Source: Cordia subcordata (taxonomy: Eukaryota > Streptophyta > Magnoliopsida > Boraginales > Cordiaceae). From it: a stretch of 64,000 nucleotides of DNA. The DNA lies in contig JAPTOF010000002.1 of assembly GCA_028554755.1 (NCBI GenBank), forward strand, positions 13,689,001-13,753,000, given 5' to 3'. This document shows, piece after piece, positions 1 to 12,100 of this stretch; position 1 is the stretch's first letter; each line of letters opens with the position of its first letter. The notes beneath the pieces were generated by a model, which made no database searches, had not been told where the DNA came from, and saw only the letters and a list, made by a program, of their open reading frames with translations. The translations under genes and the position numbers were made by a program.

Positions 1-600
1 TATTTATCATTTTGTAATTGGGTTGGTCATCATCATCACATGTTGGTTGCCTTTTCACATTGCCATAACTTGTAATGTAATGGTTCCTTATCATTGCATT
101 TATATTAATACTCCACTTGATAATGTAATTGAGAATTTGAAGAAGAGTTGCACATCATCAGCAACCTGCATTTAAACATTGTCATTAAAGCAATGGTCCT
201 ATATAAACGTTGTTTTTCTTTTCTTAGGTAGATACCATTTTTACAATTCTACTTTTATTTATTATATTTTTTTTGTTTTAGCAGTTTTTTATTTACCATT
301 AATCTCCTGATCTTTCTTGCGAGTTTTCTTGAAAATGGATCAAGAGAAACATAGTATCAACCAACTGAACTCTAATACCCATGAATAGTGTTTGACTGTT
401 TGAGTTTCACAATTATGGTTTGTTTTAAATTTTAAATCAAATAATAAAATTATGAGTTTAGATATGGTGCTAATTGATTCAAATGTACTTTCTCATAATG
501 AACCTTTTATTTTTCATATATAAAATTGTGTATCGTTAAGGTTCTAATTTTCCACTTATTTGCTAACATTTTAATTTTTTTTTTGTTTTTGGTTTATAGG
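1..600. other. AT-rich intergenic or intronic edge, no gene seen
   Basis: No open frame or recognisable motif. It lies directly upstream of the first RPA1-like block, so it may be an intron or upstream part of that pseudogene, whose earlier exons would lie outside the window. Confidence 0.4.
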
Positions 601-2240
601 TTGATCAAATATTGACTTTTATTTGGAAAAGTTTTATTGATAGATATTGTCCAATATTTAGAGAATGAGGTATTTATTTTTTGAAGAATTTCTTGGTCGA
701 AGATGCTAAAGAAATGTACCAAGTGGTTGATAACTGTAAAATGATATCTTTTTTTCCAACCATTATTGTTAAGCCAATTTCATCTGATGCTACCATTGAA
801 ATTCCTCATGTAAGTTTGAACTTGTGGAATTTGAAGACTTATCTAAAAGATGCGACAACTTTCAAAATTTGACTAGTAATATTCTTTGCTAAATATAATG
901 AAGAGTATAATATTTTCTTAAATTTGACATTTTTAATTTTCTTATATTTATTGACTATGTCAGATGTTATGGGATGCTTGCATCGTGCCTCAAAGATTGA
1001 ATCAAATAACAGTAGTATTTCTAAGAAAAGAAGGACAATAGTGCTTGAAGATGAAAAAGGAAATTCTGTTCAAATGACTTTATTTGGCAAAGTTGCTAAC
1101 TTGTCTCTAATTCTAACATGGAAAATGGGCCTATTTTGGTTGTCACTTCTACTGTTATAAAGACTTGGATAAATAAGTTTATTATTATTTTCTTTGTTGG
1201 ATATATAGATTTGTTTTAATGATTTAGTAAGTGAATTATTTCATTTACAGATAATTTATCCTTAACACCATCATCAACTTATCAAGATATTTAGAAATGT
1301 TGATATTGTTGAGAGTCAGAGGTTTTTCAACTGGTATATTAAGTTTTCATTCATATAATTTGATTATGAATAAATACTTTCTTGGTCATTATCTTTGGAT
1401 GAAAAATCAAATATTGTATTTAATATTTGTGTTAAGTTTATTAATAATTTGTGTTACAGCAATGATAATGGCAAAAATCCTATTGAAATAGTTGGGTTGT
1501 TTCATAACAAGTTAATATATGAGGATTTGCAAGAAAAGAGAAGAACAATTCAACAAAGTTTTGAATTATGCTTATGGTTATTCAAAATTGGATGCATTCT
1601 TTTATGTATTTGGTACTGTAATAAATGTGTTGTTACATCATGGATGGTGTTATCCGGCATGTGTGTGTAATAAAATGGTGATCAAGGTTGATCGAAGACA
1701 TTTTCGTTCAAGATGCGGAAAAGAATTGTCAATATCAAGCAATAGGTAAACATATGACTCCTTTTAAGTTAACATACAGTTAGCTATGTTAAAACTTCCT
1801 AACCACATTTTCTATTGTCGATATCGTATTGAACTTCAAGTAGACGATAGTCGAGTATTGTATTGAACTTGAAGTAGAGGATAGTCAAGCTAGACTGTTT
1901 TTATAATGTTTGATGTTGTAGCTAAAAAAATGCTTAATATTCCTGCATCTGAGTTGTCTGTCAAGTATCTAGAGGTTTGATTTAGCTATCTTATTATTTA
2001 GCTATTTTAGTATTATTATCAAACCGATGCTAATTACTTTATTTTTGAAAAACTAGTTGCGATAATTCTAATTACCGGATGGAGACAAAGAATCTTCACT
2101 AGGGCCTATAAAAAACATGATTGGAACATTATATTTATTTGTGGTCAAAGTTGACTCATTCAACTTTGGCTCAACAAAACAATCATTTTTCATTAATAGG
2201 GTCTATAATATGTCGGATGTTCTAACTAAGATAAAGGTAT
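601..2240 (+). pseudogene. RPA1-like (replication protein A 70 kDa subunit-like) pseudogene
   Basis: Separated blocks resemble, in order, the OB folds and C-terminal zinc domain of plant RPA1-like single-stranded-DNA-binding proteins. 681-870 carries a piece of the FLVEDAKEMYQVV type followed by an MISFF strand. 965-1130 follows a plausible acceptor and reads DVMGCLH, then RRTIVLEDEKGN and MTLFGK, the classic OB-fold pattern. 1519-1745 carries a zinc-domain-like WCYPAC..CNK block with only part of the CxxC pairs. 1905-1978 reads VVAKKMLNIPASEL, and 2065-2240 reads MIGTLYLFVVKVD then NMSDVLTK, as in the C-terminal OB fold. Stops and shifts separate the blocks (for example after 870 and 1160), so it is decayed or a gene with many unseen introns. 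RPA1-like copies in plants are also carried by Helitrons, so transposon origin is possible. Confidence 0.6.
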
Positions 2241-3124
2241 TTTAAATTTTACTTTAAAAAAGGATTTATTTATCATTTAATGTTCCTTTTAAGTTCCTTA
2301 AGCAATCCAGAAAGTTTTAATTAACACTATTACCAAAAAAGTTACAAACACAATTTGAAAAATTAATAAACAAAGATGACTTGTGCAGAGCACGAGCTTT
2401 GAAATAATTAGTTAAGATATATTTAGAGGAGATGTACAATGCATATAGAGAGGCAAATTAATGGGCTTGTTAATCATGTCTGTAGAATAATCAATTGATT
2501 TCAACGCACCAAAAATGGTATCATAATAGTTGTTTGTAGTTTTGGAGGGAGAAAAAGGAAAAAAAGTGAAGAGCTGATCACTTAAAGGATTATAGTATAA
2601 CTCGACTTAATTTGCTTTAGAAAAATATTTAAGAGATGATAAAAGAATTGGGAGTATATGAGTGAAAAGATATTCTTTTCTCTCTGTGTGTGTGTTAGAG
2701 TACCATTTGCTGCTTTCTATAGATGTGTTTAATTTTCTTTTGATAGTATTTTGTTCTAGTTTATGTTTTGGCCCCCTAAGGTTTTCTATAATTAGAAGGT
2801 AGTTGCTATAGATTTGAGAATATGAGATAGTACCTAGAGTTGTGATTGTTAAAACTCAAATTGTTTTATTAGAGGCATAATCATTTTTGCTGATTTGGAA
2901 TATATTTGTATTAGCATTTTGCTCATACAATTGGAGGTAAGATCGAAAAAGTTGTCTTATCAAATAATTTTCTTTACATAAGAAAATATATGATAGTATG
3001 ATTGTATGGTCTTTGTTGTTTGGTAAAAAGTATGAACAGTAAAGTGACATATTACTTATAAAGGGCAACAAAATGAATAACTTAAAAAAGAAATGTTAAG
3101 ATTAAGGTGGGTGTTACTTTATAG
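2241..3124. other. Intergenic, nothing recognised
   Basis: AT-rich sequence between the RPA1-like pseudogene and the foldback element at 3126. Only short open frames without recognisable domains. Confidence 0.4.
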
Positions 3125-3125
3125 A

Positions 3126-3670
3126 GTAAATGGCATATTACCTCCTGTAGTTTGGCAGAAATGCGCAATACCTCCTGAAGTCTCAAAACTATCTGGTTAC
3201 CCCCTCGAACTTCTTAAACGTGTGCAAATTACCCCCACCGTCTGTTTTTGGTTAGTTTTGACAGGAGTTGGAGTCTACGCGCGTGTGTTGCACGTGTATT
3301 GCGTTTTTCATTGCATAATGTATAGAGTAAATAACACATTACCCCCTTGTAGTGTTGCATAAGTGCAATACCCCCCTGAAGTCTCAAAATTACCCCCATG
3401 AGTTTTCAGGGAGTGAATGAGTTGAGCATTTTATAAAAAGTGTAAGGGTTTAAATGGTCCAAAATATTTAGTTTTTATATATATTATGCAATGAAAAACG
3501 CCACACATGTGCGTATAATTCAATTTCCGTCAAAACTAACCAAAAACATATGGCGAGAGGTAGTGAGCACATGTTTAAAAAGTTCGAGAGGGTAATCATA
3601 TAGTTTTGAGACTTCAAGGAGTATTGTGTACTTATGCCAGACTACAGGGGGTAATATGCCATTTACTCTA
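3126..3670. mobile_element. MITE-like foldback element with 17-bp TIRs and TA duplication
   Basis: The left end GAGTAAATGGCATATTA is repeated exactly in inverted orientation at the right end, and each end abuts TA. Similarity between arms extends inward (cctcctgtagt / actacaggggg; cctcgaacttctt / aagttcgagagg). A third, diverged copy of the end sequence lies inside near 3323-3390, so the element is compound or internally duplicated. No transposase frame. TA duplication and perfect TIRs suit a Tc1/mariner- or PIF-type MITE, but the family is not assigned. Confidence 0.75.
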
Positions 3671-4239
3671 CTTTTTATTTGCGTTGCTCTACTACTATTG
3701 CCTTCATTTCCGGGGATTCGAAGGGGAAGTTTTGTGTGTGGAAATGCTACTTTTTAAAATGCCAAAGTGCCGAAGAAGCAAAGGCTATGTTACCTTACGA
3801 GACGCACACTTATTTGCGAGGAACCTTAACTTGTAGAATGTCATCTTTGAGAACAATGGGATGATATCTTCAAAGTGATCACCTTGAATTGATTTTCTGC
3901 ATCTTGGAAGCTGAACTCCATCTACAAAAACATTAAAATGGTTGCTATTGAGATCAATTCATCTAGTTTTCAACCTGTTAGAAGATTAGCTAATCAACTT
4001 GCTGATTAGGTTGTTAAAAATATGTTCTTTGGAAATTTGGCATGTAATTGGGTTGGGTGTATGTCCCGTCCTCTTCTTTCTTTGCTTTGAAAATACCTGC
4101 ACCCGTTTGAGTGTAGACTGAACTTTGTACTCTCCATTTGCTATTGGAATGTTATTATCCATTGACCCCCCCAAAAAAAATTTGTCTTATCACCAACCTT
4201 TTCAATCATCACTTATTAATATAATATTGATTTTACAAA

Positions 4240-4358
4240 GAGGGTGATTGGCTTTGCTTATTTTGAGTACTTATAAACACTTAAAAAAAGTACCCTCTCA
4301 CATGCTTTTTACTATTTAGGTACTTATAAGCACCAAATAAGCAAAGCCAAACACCCTC
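4240..4358. mobile_element. Short hAT-like MITE (about 119 bp)
   Basis: Near-perfect inverted arms, starting gagggtgattggctttgc and ending in its complement gcaaagccaaacaccctc, with an inner inverted pair (gtacttataa / ttataagcac). The element is flanked on both sides by caaag, consistent with a short target duplication. The 'ggtgtttggctttgc' style of terminus is common among plant hAT MITEs. No coding capacity. Confidence 0.7.
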
Positions 4359-4503
4359 AAAGTCTTTAGCTAGAAACTACTTGTATTTAATTGGAGCAAT
4401 TAATTTTTTAACTCCTCAACAATAATTAAGAATGAAGACCATTATCTTATTCATTTTCTTACAAAAATATATCCACATCTGTATTGTATTGTATTGTATT
4501 TCA

Positions 4504-5290
4504 AGAATGATCATTTTAACTTCTAATTCTTTTCCTTTTGTTTGGTGCCACTAATTGAAGTTGGAATATCCATTTCCATGGAATGACTTTTCTGGAAAAA
4601 AGTTGAAAAACCCATTTCTTAACTAAACCCAAGGAATGAGTATTTCAACTTAAGTGGGAATCAATTAAAAAAAAAAAGCAAAATCACAAAAATAATTTAT
4701 TTCCCATTCTCAATTGTTATTTGAAAACAAAAAATAAAAAAAAATTGAAAAATCTTAAAATTTGAAAAAAATTAAAAATTTTAAAATTTAAGCATTTAAA
4801 AAATAAAAATTTGAAAAATACACATGTTTCTTTCATTTTTTATCTTTTCTATCTGGAATACATGTTTACTTGTATTGGATGGTTAGTTTTTTGTCTCCCA
4901 ATTATGTTAAAAAATTAAATAAATTAAAATATGGTGTTCAAATAAAAAAATGATAGAATAAGTAATGCTATATTTTATTACTAAACAATTGACCAGCGAA
5001 AGTATTTTCATTTATGTTACTATTGTATAAAATTAATTGTCGTGCACAAACTTAAACTTTTGTCAAATCAAATGAAAGTGTATTTTAGTTAATAGAATTG
5101 ATTTTCATTACATTCTAATTTGTTAAAATAATTCTATCAAACATATGGAATAAAATGAGCATTCCTTTCTAACTTCTTTTATGGTTTTAATCAAACACAA
5201 GAGAAAAAAAAAATTGAGGATTCCATGAGTATTTTACTTTTCCATTCCGCCTTAAATGACTATTCCTTTCCAAACCTTTCTATCGTACTA
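4504..5290. repeat. Copy A of a ~780-bp dispersed repeat (MITE-like)
   Basis: Shares a long diverged alignment with 6378-7158. Examples are ctaattgaagttggaatatcc against ctaattgaagttagaaagtcc, the aacttaagt block, the A-rich middle, and the end block tttccaaacctttctatcgtac. The interior is mainly A/T runs with no frame. The two copies lie in direct orientation about 1.9 kb apart. Confidence 0.6.
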
Positions 5291-5695
5291 GACGAGACAT
5301 AGTAGAATTTTGCATAAGCTAACTTATACAACATGATTGTGAAAGAGGGGTTTAGGGAATAAATCAAATGATTAAAATTATTCTTCTCACGAGTGATAAC
5401 CACAATTTAAATTCTATGAAGAATAAGGATTGGGTTAGAAGGGGGTTTTAAAATGAATAATTCTGAAAGAGAATTTTGCCAAGAGTGATTTTGAAATAAT
5501 ATAGATTAAGTGACAACATCATAATTTATCCCTAAAACAAAGAAAGAAATACACTTAGAGGGCAACATACTCATTCAAAAATTGTAATAAAATAGATCTT
5601 TCGTGATGCACAATCTTGCTTCTTGTATGAGCGGCAGGGGAGCCGGGATGGGTAACCACCAATGGATTTGGATCCCCTCATTGGACCGTACTAAG

Positions 5696-6164
5696 AAGGT
5701 GTTTGGTTTGGCTTTTTTCTTGGTCAAACCTGCTTAAAGCTTAATTTAAACTGATGAAAGTGTTTATTTTAATTAAAAACATACTTTTTTAAGTGGCTTT
5801 AAGTAGAAAATAAAAAGCTTCCTAACCCCAACTTTTATTTTTTATGGCTTTAAACACTTTGAAAAAAAATAAGTTTGACCAAATCAGTTACTATCTTATC
5901 CTTACCTTTTTTATTTTTATTACTAAAATATATTTACTCTTTTATCTTATATTTAGCTTTTTAAATTTTATTTTAATATCCTTAATAGTTATTTTAACTA
6001 TATAACTTACTTTTCAACCAACTTTAATCAAACATGTAAATATTTATTTTTATAACTATAATTTTTATTCAAACAAGTAACTATTTAAAGTTAATAATAA
6101 AAAAAAAGCCACTTAAATTAATAAATGCTTTAGGCAGCTTTTGTAAGTCAATCCAAACACCCTC
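5696..6164. mobile_element. MITE-like foldback with hAT-type ends
   Basis: The left end aaggtgtttggtttggc is matched at the right end by the inverted form caatccaaacaccctct. An inner pair also matches: tgcttaaagc on the left against aatgctttaggcagc on the right. The interior is AT-rich and non-coding. No clean target duplication is visible, so exact limits are uncertain. Confidence 0.5.
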
Positions 6165-6377
6165 TAAAAGACATCCAACGATAACAACTATCTAAAATGT
6201 TTCATTATGATTCTTTCTCAATGAATCTCCCACAAGGATTTTTTTTTCTTTTTTTGTTTTTATAATTTCAAAAGAAAACCAAATATTAGTATACAGCATT
6301 ATATCTACAGATAATTGATATTTAGATCACACGCCCAAGGCAAATAACATGGCACTAGGATCACTATTCCCTTAAGT

Positions 6378-7158
6378 TACGTTTGATATGTAGGAATGGT
6401 TTGGAATAGAATCGTTATTCTAGCTTCTCATTTCCTTTCTTTTATTTGAAGGAACTAATTGAAGTTAGAAAGTCCATTCTTATGGAATAGGTTTTCCAGG
6501 AAAAGGTAGGAAAATTCATTCATTAGCCAAACCCTAAAAATGAGTATTCTAACTTAAGTTGAAATCCTAAAAAATAAAATAAAACTAAAAAATAATTTAT
6601 TATTCCCCATTTACACTCACAAATCTCCAATTGTTATTAAACAAATTAAAAATTAAAAAGAAAAAAGTAAAAAAATTAAAAAATTAAAAATACACATGTT
6701 TTTTTTTTTCATTTTAACTCTTTTTCACCCAAAAAATAGGTGTAGTTTTATTGGATGATTAACTTTTCTCTCAATTATGTTAGACTTGTAAATAAATTGA
6801 AATATGGAGATAAAAATAAAAAATGATTGAACAAATAATGCGATATTTTATCGTTGATCAAAAGATAAAGAGTATTTTAGTTTATGTTAATATTGTATAA
6901 ATATAGTTGTCACGTATAAGTCTAAATGTATGCCAAATTAAAGAACAAGTGTATTGTGGTCAATTGAATTAATTTTTATTCCATTCTACTTTTGTTTTAA
7001 AATAATTTTATCAAATATATTAAATAAGACGGTCATTTCATTCTAACTTTTTTATAGTTTTAACCAAATATTAAAAAATATATATATTCTATAACCATTT
7101 TACCTTAAATTATTTTCTCCTTTGAATAATCATTTCTTTTCAAACTATTCCATCGTAC
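6378..7158. repeat. Copy B of the ~780-bp dispersed repeat (MITE-like)
   Basis: Aligns with copy A at 4504-5290. Here the two ends are recognisably inverted: the start aggaatggtttggaatag resembles the complement of the end caaactattccatcgtac. This suggests a non-autonomous DNA element rather than a simple duplication. No coding capacity. Confidence 0.6.
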
Positions 7159-8340
7159 CCAATGGTAGTGTCAATAGACTTCTTCGGGAAAACCATTCTT
7201 GATCCAATTTGTCTCGTACTGGCTTTATGAGGGAAGATGCACTGAGAATAAGAGTAAAGCACCCCACTGAGTTAAAGCCACACATTCTTTAACATGCTAG
7301 AGTTTAGTCCGCAGTGGCAATAGTGAAGACTTCTTTCTTTTTTAGTCAAAGCCACAAGTGAATATTGTTACTAAAGAAGGGAGAGGGGAGCCTCTACCAC
7401 AGTTAGGTTACCTAATTACTATAGTTTTTGGTATATGCATTTCAAAAATGAATCATAAACCTCTTGCTTCTAAGAGGAAACGGGAACCAAAAAGATTCCT
7501 AAGATGAACCTGAGCCCTCTGCCCATATAAACAAAATAGACCTATCACTATATAAGAGTTGCACTACCGACGTCCTTTTTCAATTTGCTCTTTGTCTCTA
7601 GTAATTGGATCTCCTTATCCAACTCTTTAACCCGACTAATCAATTCTATAACCTCAGCTATCAACTTCGCCATCACAAGAAGCATAAACCCGTTGTCAGC
7701 AAATTTTACTGCCTCTGTTTGAGGGAGAAAGAAACTACAATGGATATAATCGCTTCTTGTAAGATGTCAATGCATAGAAGATCTTTTGTTGAACGAATAT
7801 TTACCTTTCTCGTGTCCGACTAAACTCTACCATACCTCAATGTCATGTATTTTGAAATTTGACACCCCTAGTGTGAGCTCGAAAGCCTCCGAGACATAAA
7901 ATTCCAACACCAAAAATCTATACCGTTATTACAAACCAACCAAAAGGGGCGTGATAAAAGCTCTAACACATTGATATGCCACTTATTAAATCCTATTTGG
8001 CCTAACTTTTGGACATTTAAAAGTGTTTTTCATAAGTCTAAAAGTTAAAGTTAATATATTTAGCTCACTTGTAGAAGAACTTTTACATAAAAACTCAAGC
8101 CGTAAAAAACTAAAAAATTAGAAGCTCCACATTGAATCTTTTCGAAAAAGCCTTTTGAGAAACTATTTTTATATCATGTCAAAATTTATTTTCATTCATT
8201 TTTTCCCAAAAGTATTACTCCATATTTTTTAATATTACTCTTAAAACAACTGAAAGCTCAAATCTTAAAATACAAAATCAAACAATTAACAATTTTTATC
8301 TAACAGCAGTTCACCCAAAGCTCTACAATTCAATAGCTGA
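7159..8340. other. Intergenic between repeat B and the MBD8-like gene
   Basis: No convincing gene. A 72-codon open frame at 7605-7823 has no recognisable domain. The stretch 7960-8300 is AT-rich and resembles MITE interiors, but I could not define its ends. Confidence 0.35.
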
Positions 8341-9112
8341 AATGTCACAGCTAGATGAAAGAGCATTAATCTGTGAAATAGATAAAAGAACTTTGACAAA
8401 CCTTTGTTTCCTGGTCAATCGTTTACTTTTCACATATACAAGTTGCAGAATTGTTGTCACAAGGAACATAGCCCTGCAACTTAATACCTGAGCATGAGCT
8501 GCTACTTCATATGCTTGACGCCCTCAAGCAAATGCAAAAGGTAAAAAGAGTCACATAAAGGTACCGTGTCTTATGCTCCTCAAGGATAAGCAAAGAATTG
8601 GAGATTAAATAATTCTCCAATAGTATATTACATAAGCTGGAAATTATTGTGTCCCACCTATAATACAACCTAACCATCAATCACATCCAGAGTATAAGGA
8701 GCAATCTTTCTGCTTATGGTGTCACAAACAGAGATAAACTCCTTGTTCCATTCCATAAAGCAACTCCGATCTGAGGTTTTTGGACCTGTTCACATGAATA
8801 TGTAATAATTGTCGCTCTTATTGGAAAATCAGGTTAGTCGGAATATTAAAGAAAATTTTCATATTCACAGTTCTTCAGATCAGAGTACAAGTAACTAAAA
8901 TATTTAAAAAAGAAAAACAATCAGTTAGCAGTTAATTCAAGAAATGATCAGTTGCGAAAATCAATTAGATGGGAATCTTCTCCTTTTGGTCTCTGGACTT
9001 TAACTCCAGATCATGGGACACAGAAGCTACCTCCTGTCTGAAATCATATCCTTTCGGATCAACATAAGAATGTGCAAGCATATTCTACTAAATCCCTGAG
9101 TCCATTATAACT
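8341..9112 (-). other. Probable 3' UTR / downstream flank of the MBD8-like gene
   Basis: Lies immediately 3' of the MBD8-like stop codon on the minus strand. No frame of note. I could not place the poly(A) site with confidence, so the 3' UTR length is unknown. Confidence 0.4.
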
Positions 9113-12100
9113 CTAGGAGACATTGAACTGTACTTTTGCACTGCAATTTGGGCACATGGAACCAATGGCGCTACCTTCAGTCCCAGAATGAAGTGGCTCA
9201 TGATAGAACTCATTGCCACACCAAACACATACTGCAGGAACCTGATTTCTGCCGGTCACATTAGGCATCAAGGCATCCTTTCCAAGCCAAAATGAGGTAT
9301 CAAAATTGTGATCCATATCGGTATTGTAGGAGAAAGCTTTGGACTGTCCTGGAGGGCCATTAGAACTCTGTGTGGTCATGAAACTGTACTCCACTGGTTC
9401 GTTTCTACCCGAACCTAGACCATAACCAGTGTTGCAATTATATTCTCTATTCACTCTGAATAGCTCTGCATCACCCTGCATGTTAGTAAATGCCCAACTA
9501 GCTGAGTAACTTTGTGGAAGATGAAGTTTCATAATTTCAATGTGGATCAAGGAAACAAATGAAAAATCTCAAGTGCCTAGAAGAAAGATGGAAACATAAT
9601 ATGATGATATAAAGCAAGAATTATCAAAACCACGGGGAGAATGTTTTCAAGCCTAAAAGAACTTAAAGGCAAATGAGAAAACAGTTTTAGCAACAGGTTA
9701 CGTCAAAACTGAATCTTCAGGCACGAGTTCCAGCATATGATGACATTTTTCAAATCTAAAAGACAACAAGCTATTGGGTAATTCCAGGAACAACCTTATA
9801 ACCAACAAACGAAAAAAAGAATGACATTTAGTGGTAGAACTAAATTCAAATTGTTGGAACCTTTGAAAGTCAGTTATCCAACAATGCACATCCCATACTT
9901 TTTCCCCCCACCTTAATCAGACATTACAGACTTGCCAAGAGATATGTTAATAAATAAAGTGCAATGAAGATTCTCAATATGCACCTCATCTGAAAGAATA
10001 TCATGAGAGCCTAAACAACTTGATGGTTGCCCTAGAGGGGTTGAAGAAGTCAAACCACCCTGCAAAGCATTCGTTTCATTAGCTCCCCAAATGCTTCCAA
10101 CCATGACATCCGCATTGGACCTGGCATCATTATTGCCCAAAGAAAACCTAAATTTGTTCTCAGAGTTTCCTACATCTACCTTGGAGCTCCCCCAAACCTG
10201 GACAGGGTATGTCATGTTAAAATTGTTTCCAAATTCATATGTCTTGCTATTGAAAGATGAATCAAGTAAATTCATCCCAAAACCTTGCACTTCTTTCGGA
10301 ACCTCAACCATATTTTGGTTAACATCATTCATGTTAGTCCGAACAACGTATGTTTGGTCCATTCCAGAACTCACAGTAGAACTCCCAACAGGATATCTTT
10401 CTAGCTCAAAATGAACAGAATTTGTGCCTGATTCTGTTTGAGGCTCACTGGAACCAAGACTTAACTCATCATTTCGGGAACCACCAGTGCTGTTAAGTGT
10501 ATGCTCATGCTCGTCCATAGTGGTTGAATATGTCTTATTTCCAGCAAATGCCTTATCAGAAGCTTCTGTGCTCTGCTGCATAAGAAACACATTACCAGAT
10601 GGTTCTGATTTAGACTCTCCCAAACTGCTATAAGTCCTGGTAGCTGTATCTTCTGTACAAAATGTTTTTTCACTTTCAGAAGGAAAAAGAGAACGAAATT
10701 CACGATGGTTTTCATGCTTTAAACCACCCAAAGAATCATCATTTACTGTACTTTGATTGCTGCTACAAGAAAAAAGCATCTCACTATCCCTAACATGTTG
10801 AACTTCGTTAGATCTATTCTCCTCTATTTTTCCTCTAAAGCCCTTCTCAACCACAGACAATTTCTGGTGACTAGATGGTGAAAGCCCGTTACCTGTATAA
10901 TTTCCAGCCTGCACAGGCTCCTCTAGGCAAATAGAAATCTCATTTCTATATTTTCCAGTAACCACTGCTTCACTGTTCACAGATGAAGCAAGTGAATGAC
11001 TGTCAAGATACCTGTCTTTAAGGCTAGCCAGAGCATCCACATTTGATCCAGTGAAATTCTTTTCACCTTTATTGCTCCCAAAGTAGAGTTCTTCAAGTTT
11101 GTGCTCGTCCTGTGAGCGAGGCAAAAAACTCTCTCCATTACTCCGAACGCATGCTTCCTCATCAGCAAATGAACTGAGTGCAGTGCTCTCAGAATATCTC
11201 TTTTCCAAGCAGCCTGTCACAGAAGAAATTGAAAAATTATTTACATTATTGATGTTCGTATTAGAACAATCGTCAGAATCACCATGCAGCTTGGTTCCAG
11301 ACATACTTTTCTCTCCCAGTCCATCAACACTACTACAAAGACCATATGCTGACTCATTTTGTTTAAGCATATCCCATTCAACTTTAAGCTCATCTATTGC
11401 ACACGTAGACTGCAAATCTTTCATCTCTGTATCACGTGTTTCTGCATTACTATTTGAACTAAGTAAACTATTTTCAAAGACTGCATTCTGTCTCTGCTCC
11501 TCTCTGCTAGCAGAAACCTCAATCACATTATTTTCAACAAGATGAATTTCATTATTCAATAAATAAGATGAAACACTCCCTGAACTCTTCCCTTGCCCAT
11601 CAGGATTTTTATTGCTTTTACCATTTATACTGTTGCTAGCATGAGTACCAACTGAAGTTCTGCCTCGCCCACTTTTCTCATCATCAGACATAACAGCTTC
11701 AGAAATGAAATTTAATTCAGATCTACTGGAGATAACATCCACAGCAGCCTTCCCCTCTTCCATATTAGAATCAGTTTTCATGTAATGTGGCCCATGCACA
11801 TTTCTTTGAGATAAACAAGTAGTTTCTGCTTCACTGTTATTTGACAATATTGATGCTTGCATCACGTACCCTATTTGGGGAATTCCACCAATTAATTCAG
11901 CTTCACCCACCACCCCCACATTTACACATGCTGATTTGGCAGTGCTCTTCCCTTGGTTTCTCACATGGGCACCAATGTGCCCATCGTAACGATGCCTTTC
12001 ACTAAATGTTTTGTGGCAAAACTGGCATTCATACTTTCCTTCCTTGATAATCACCCCGTCAGTGATGGATTCACCACATTTAGATCTCTTTCCCTTATGA

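Noticed and set aside
3870..4010. Possible LINE RNase H fragment (VRRLANQLAD)
   Set aside because: A short suggestive string in a stop-ridden frame, with no duplication or upstream domain to support it.
7605..7823. 72-codon plus-strand frame
   Set aside because: No recognisable domain, no splice partner, and composition like its non-coding surroundings.
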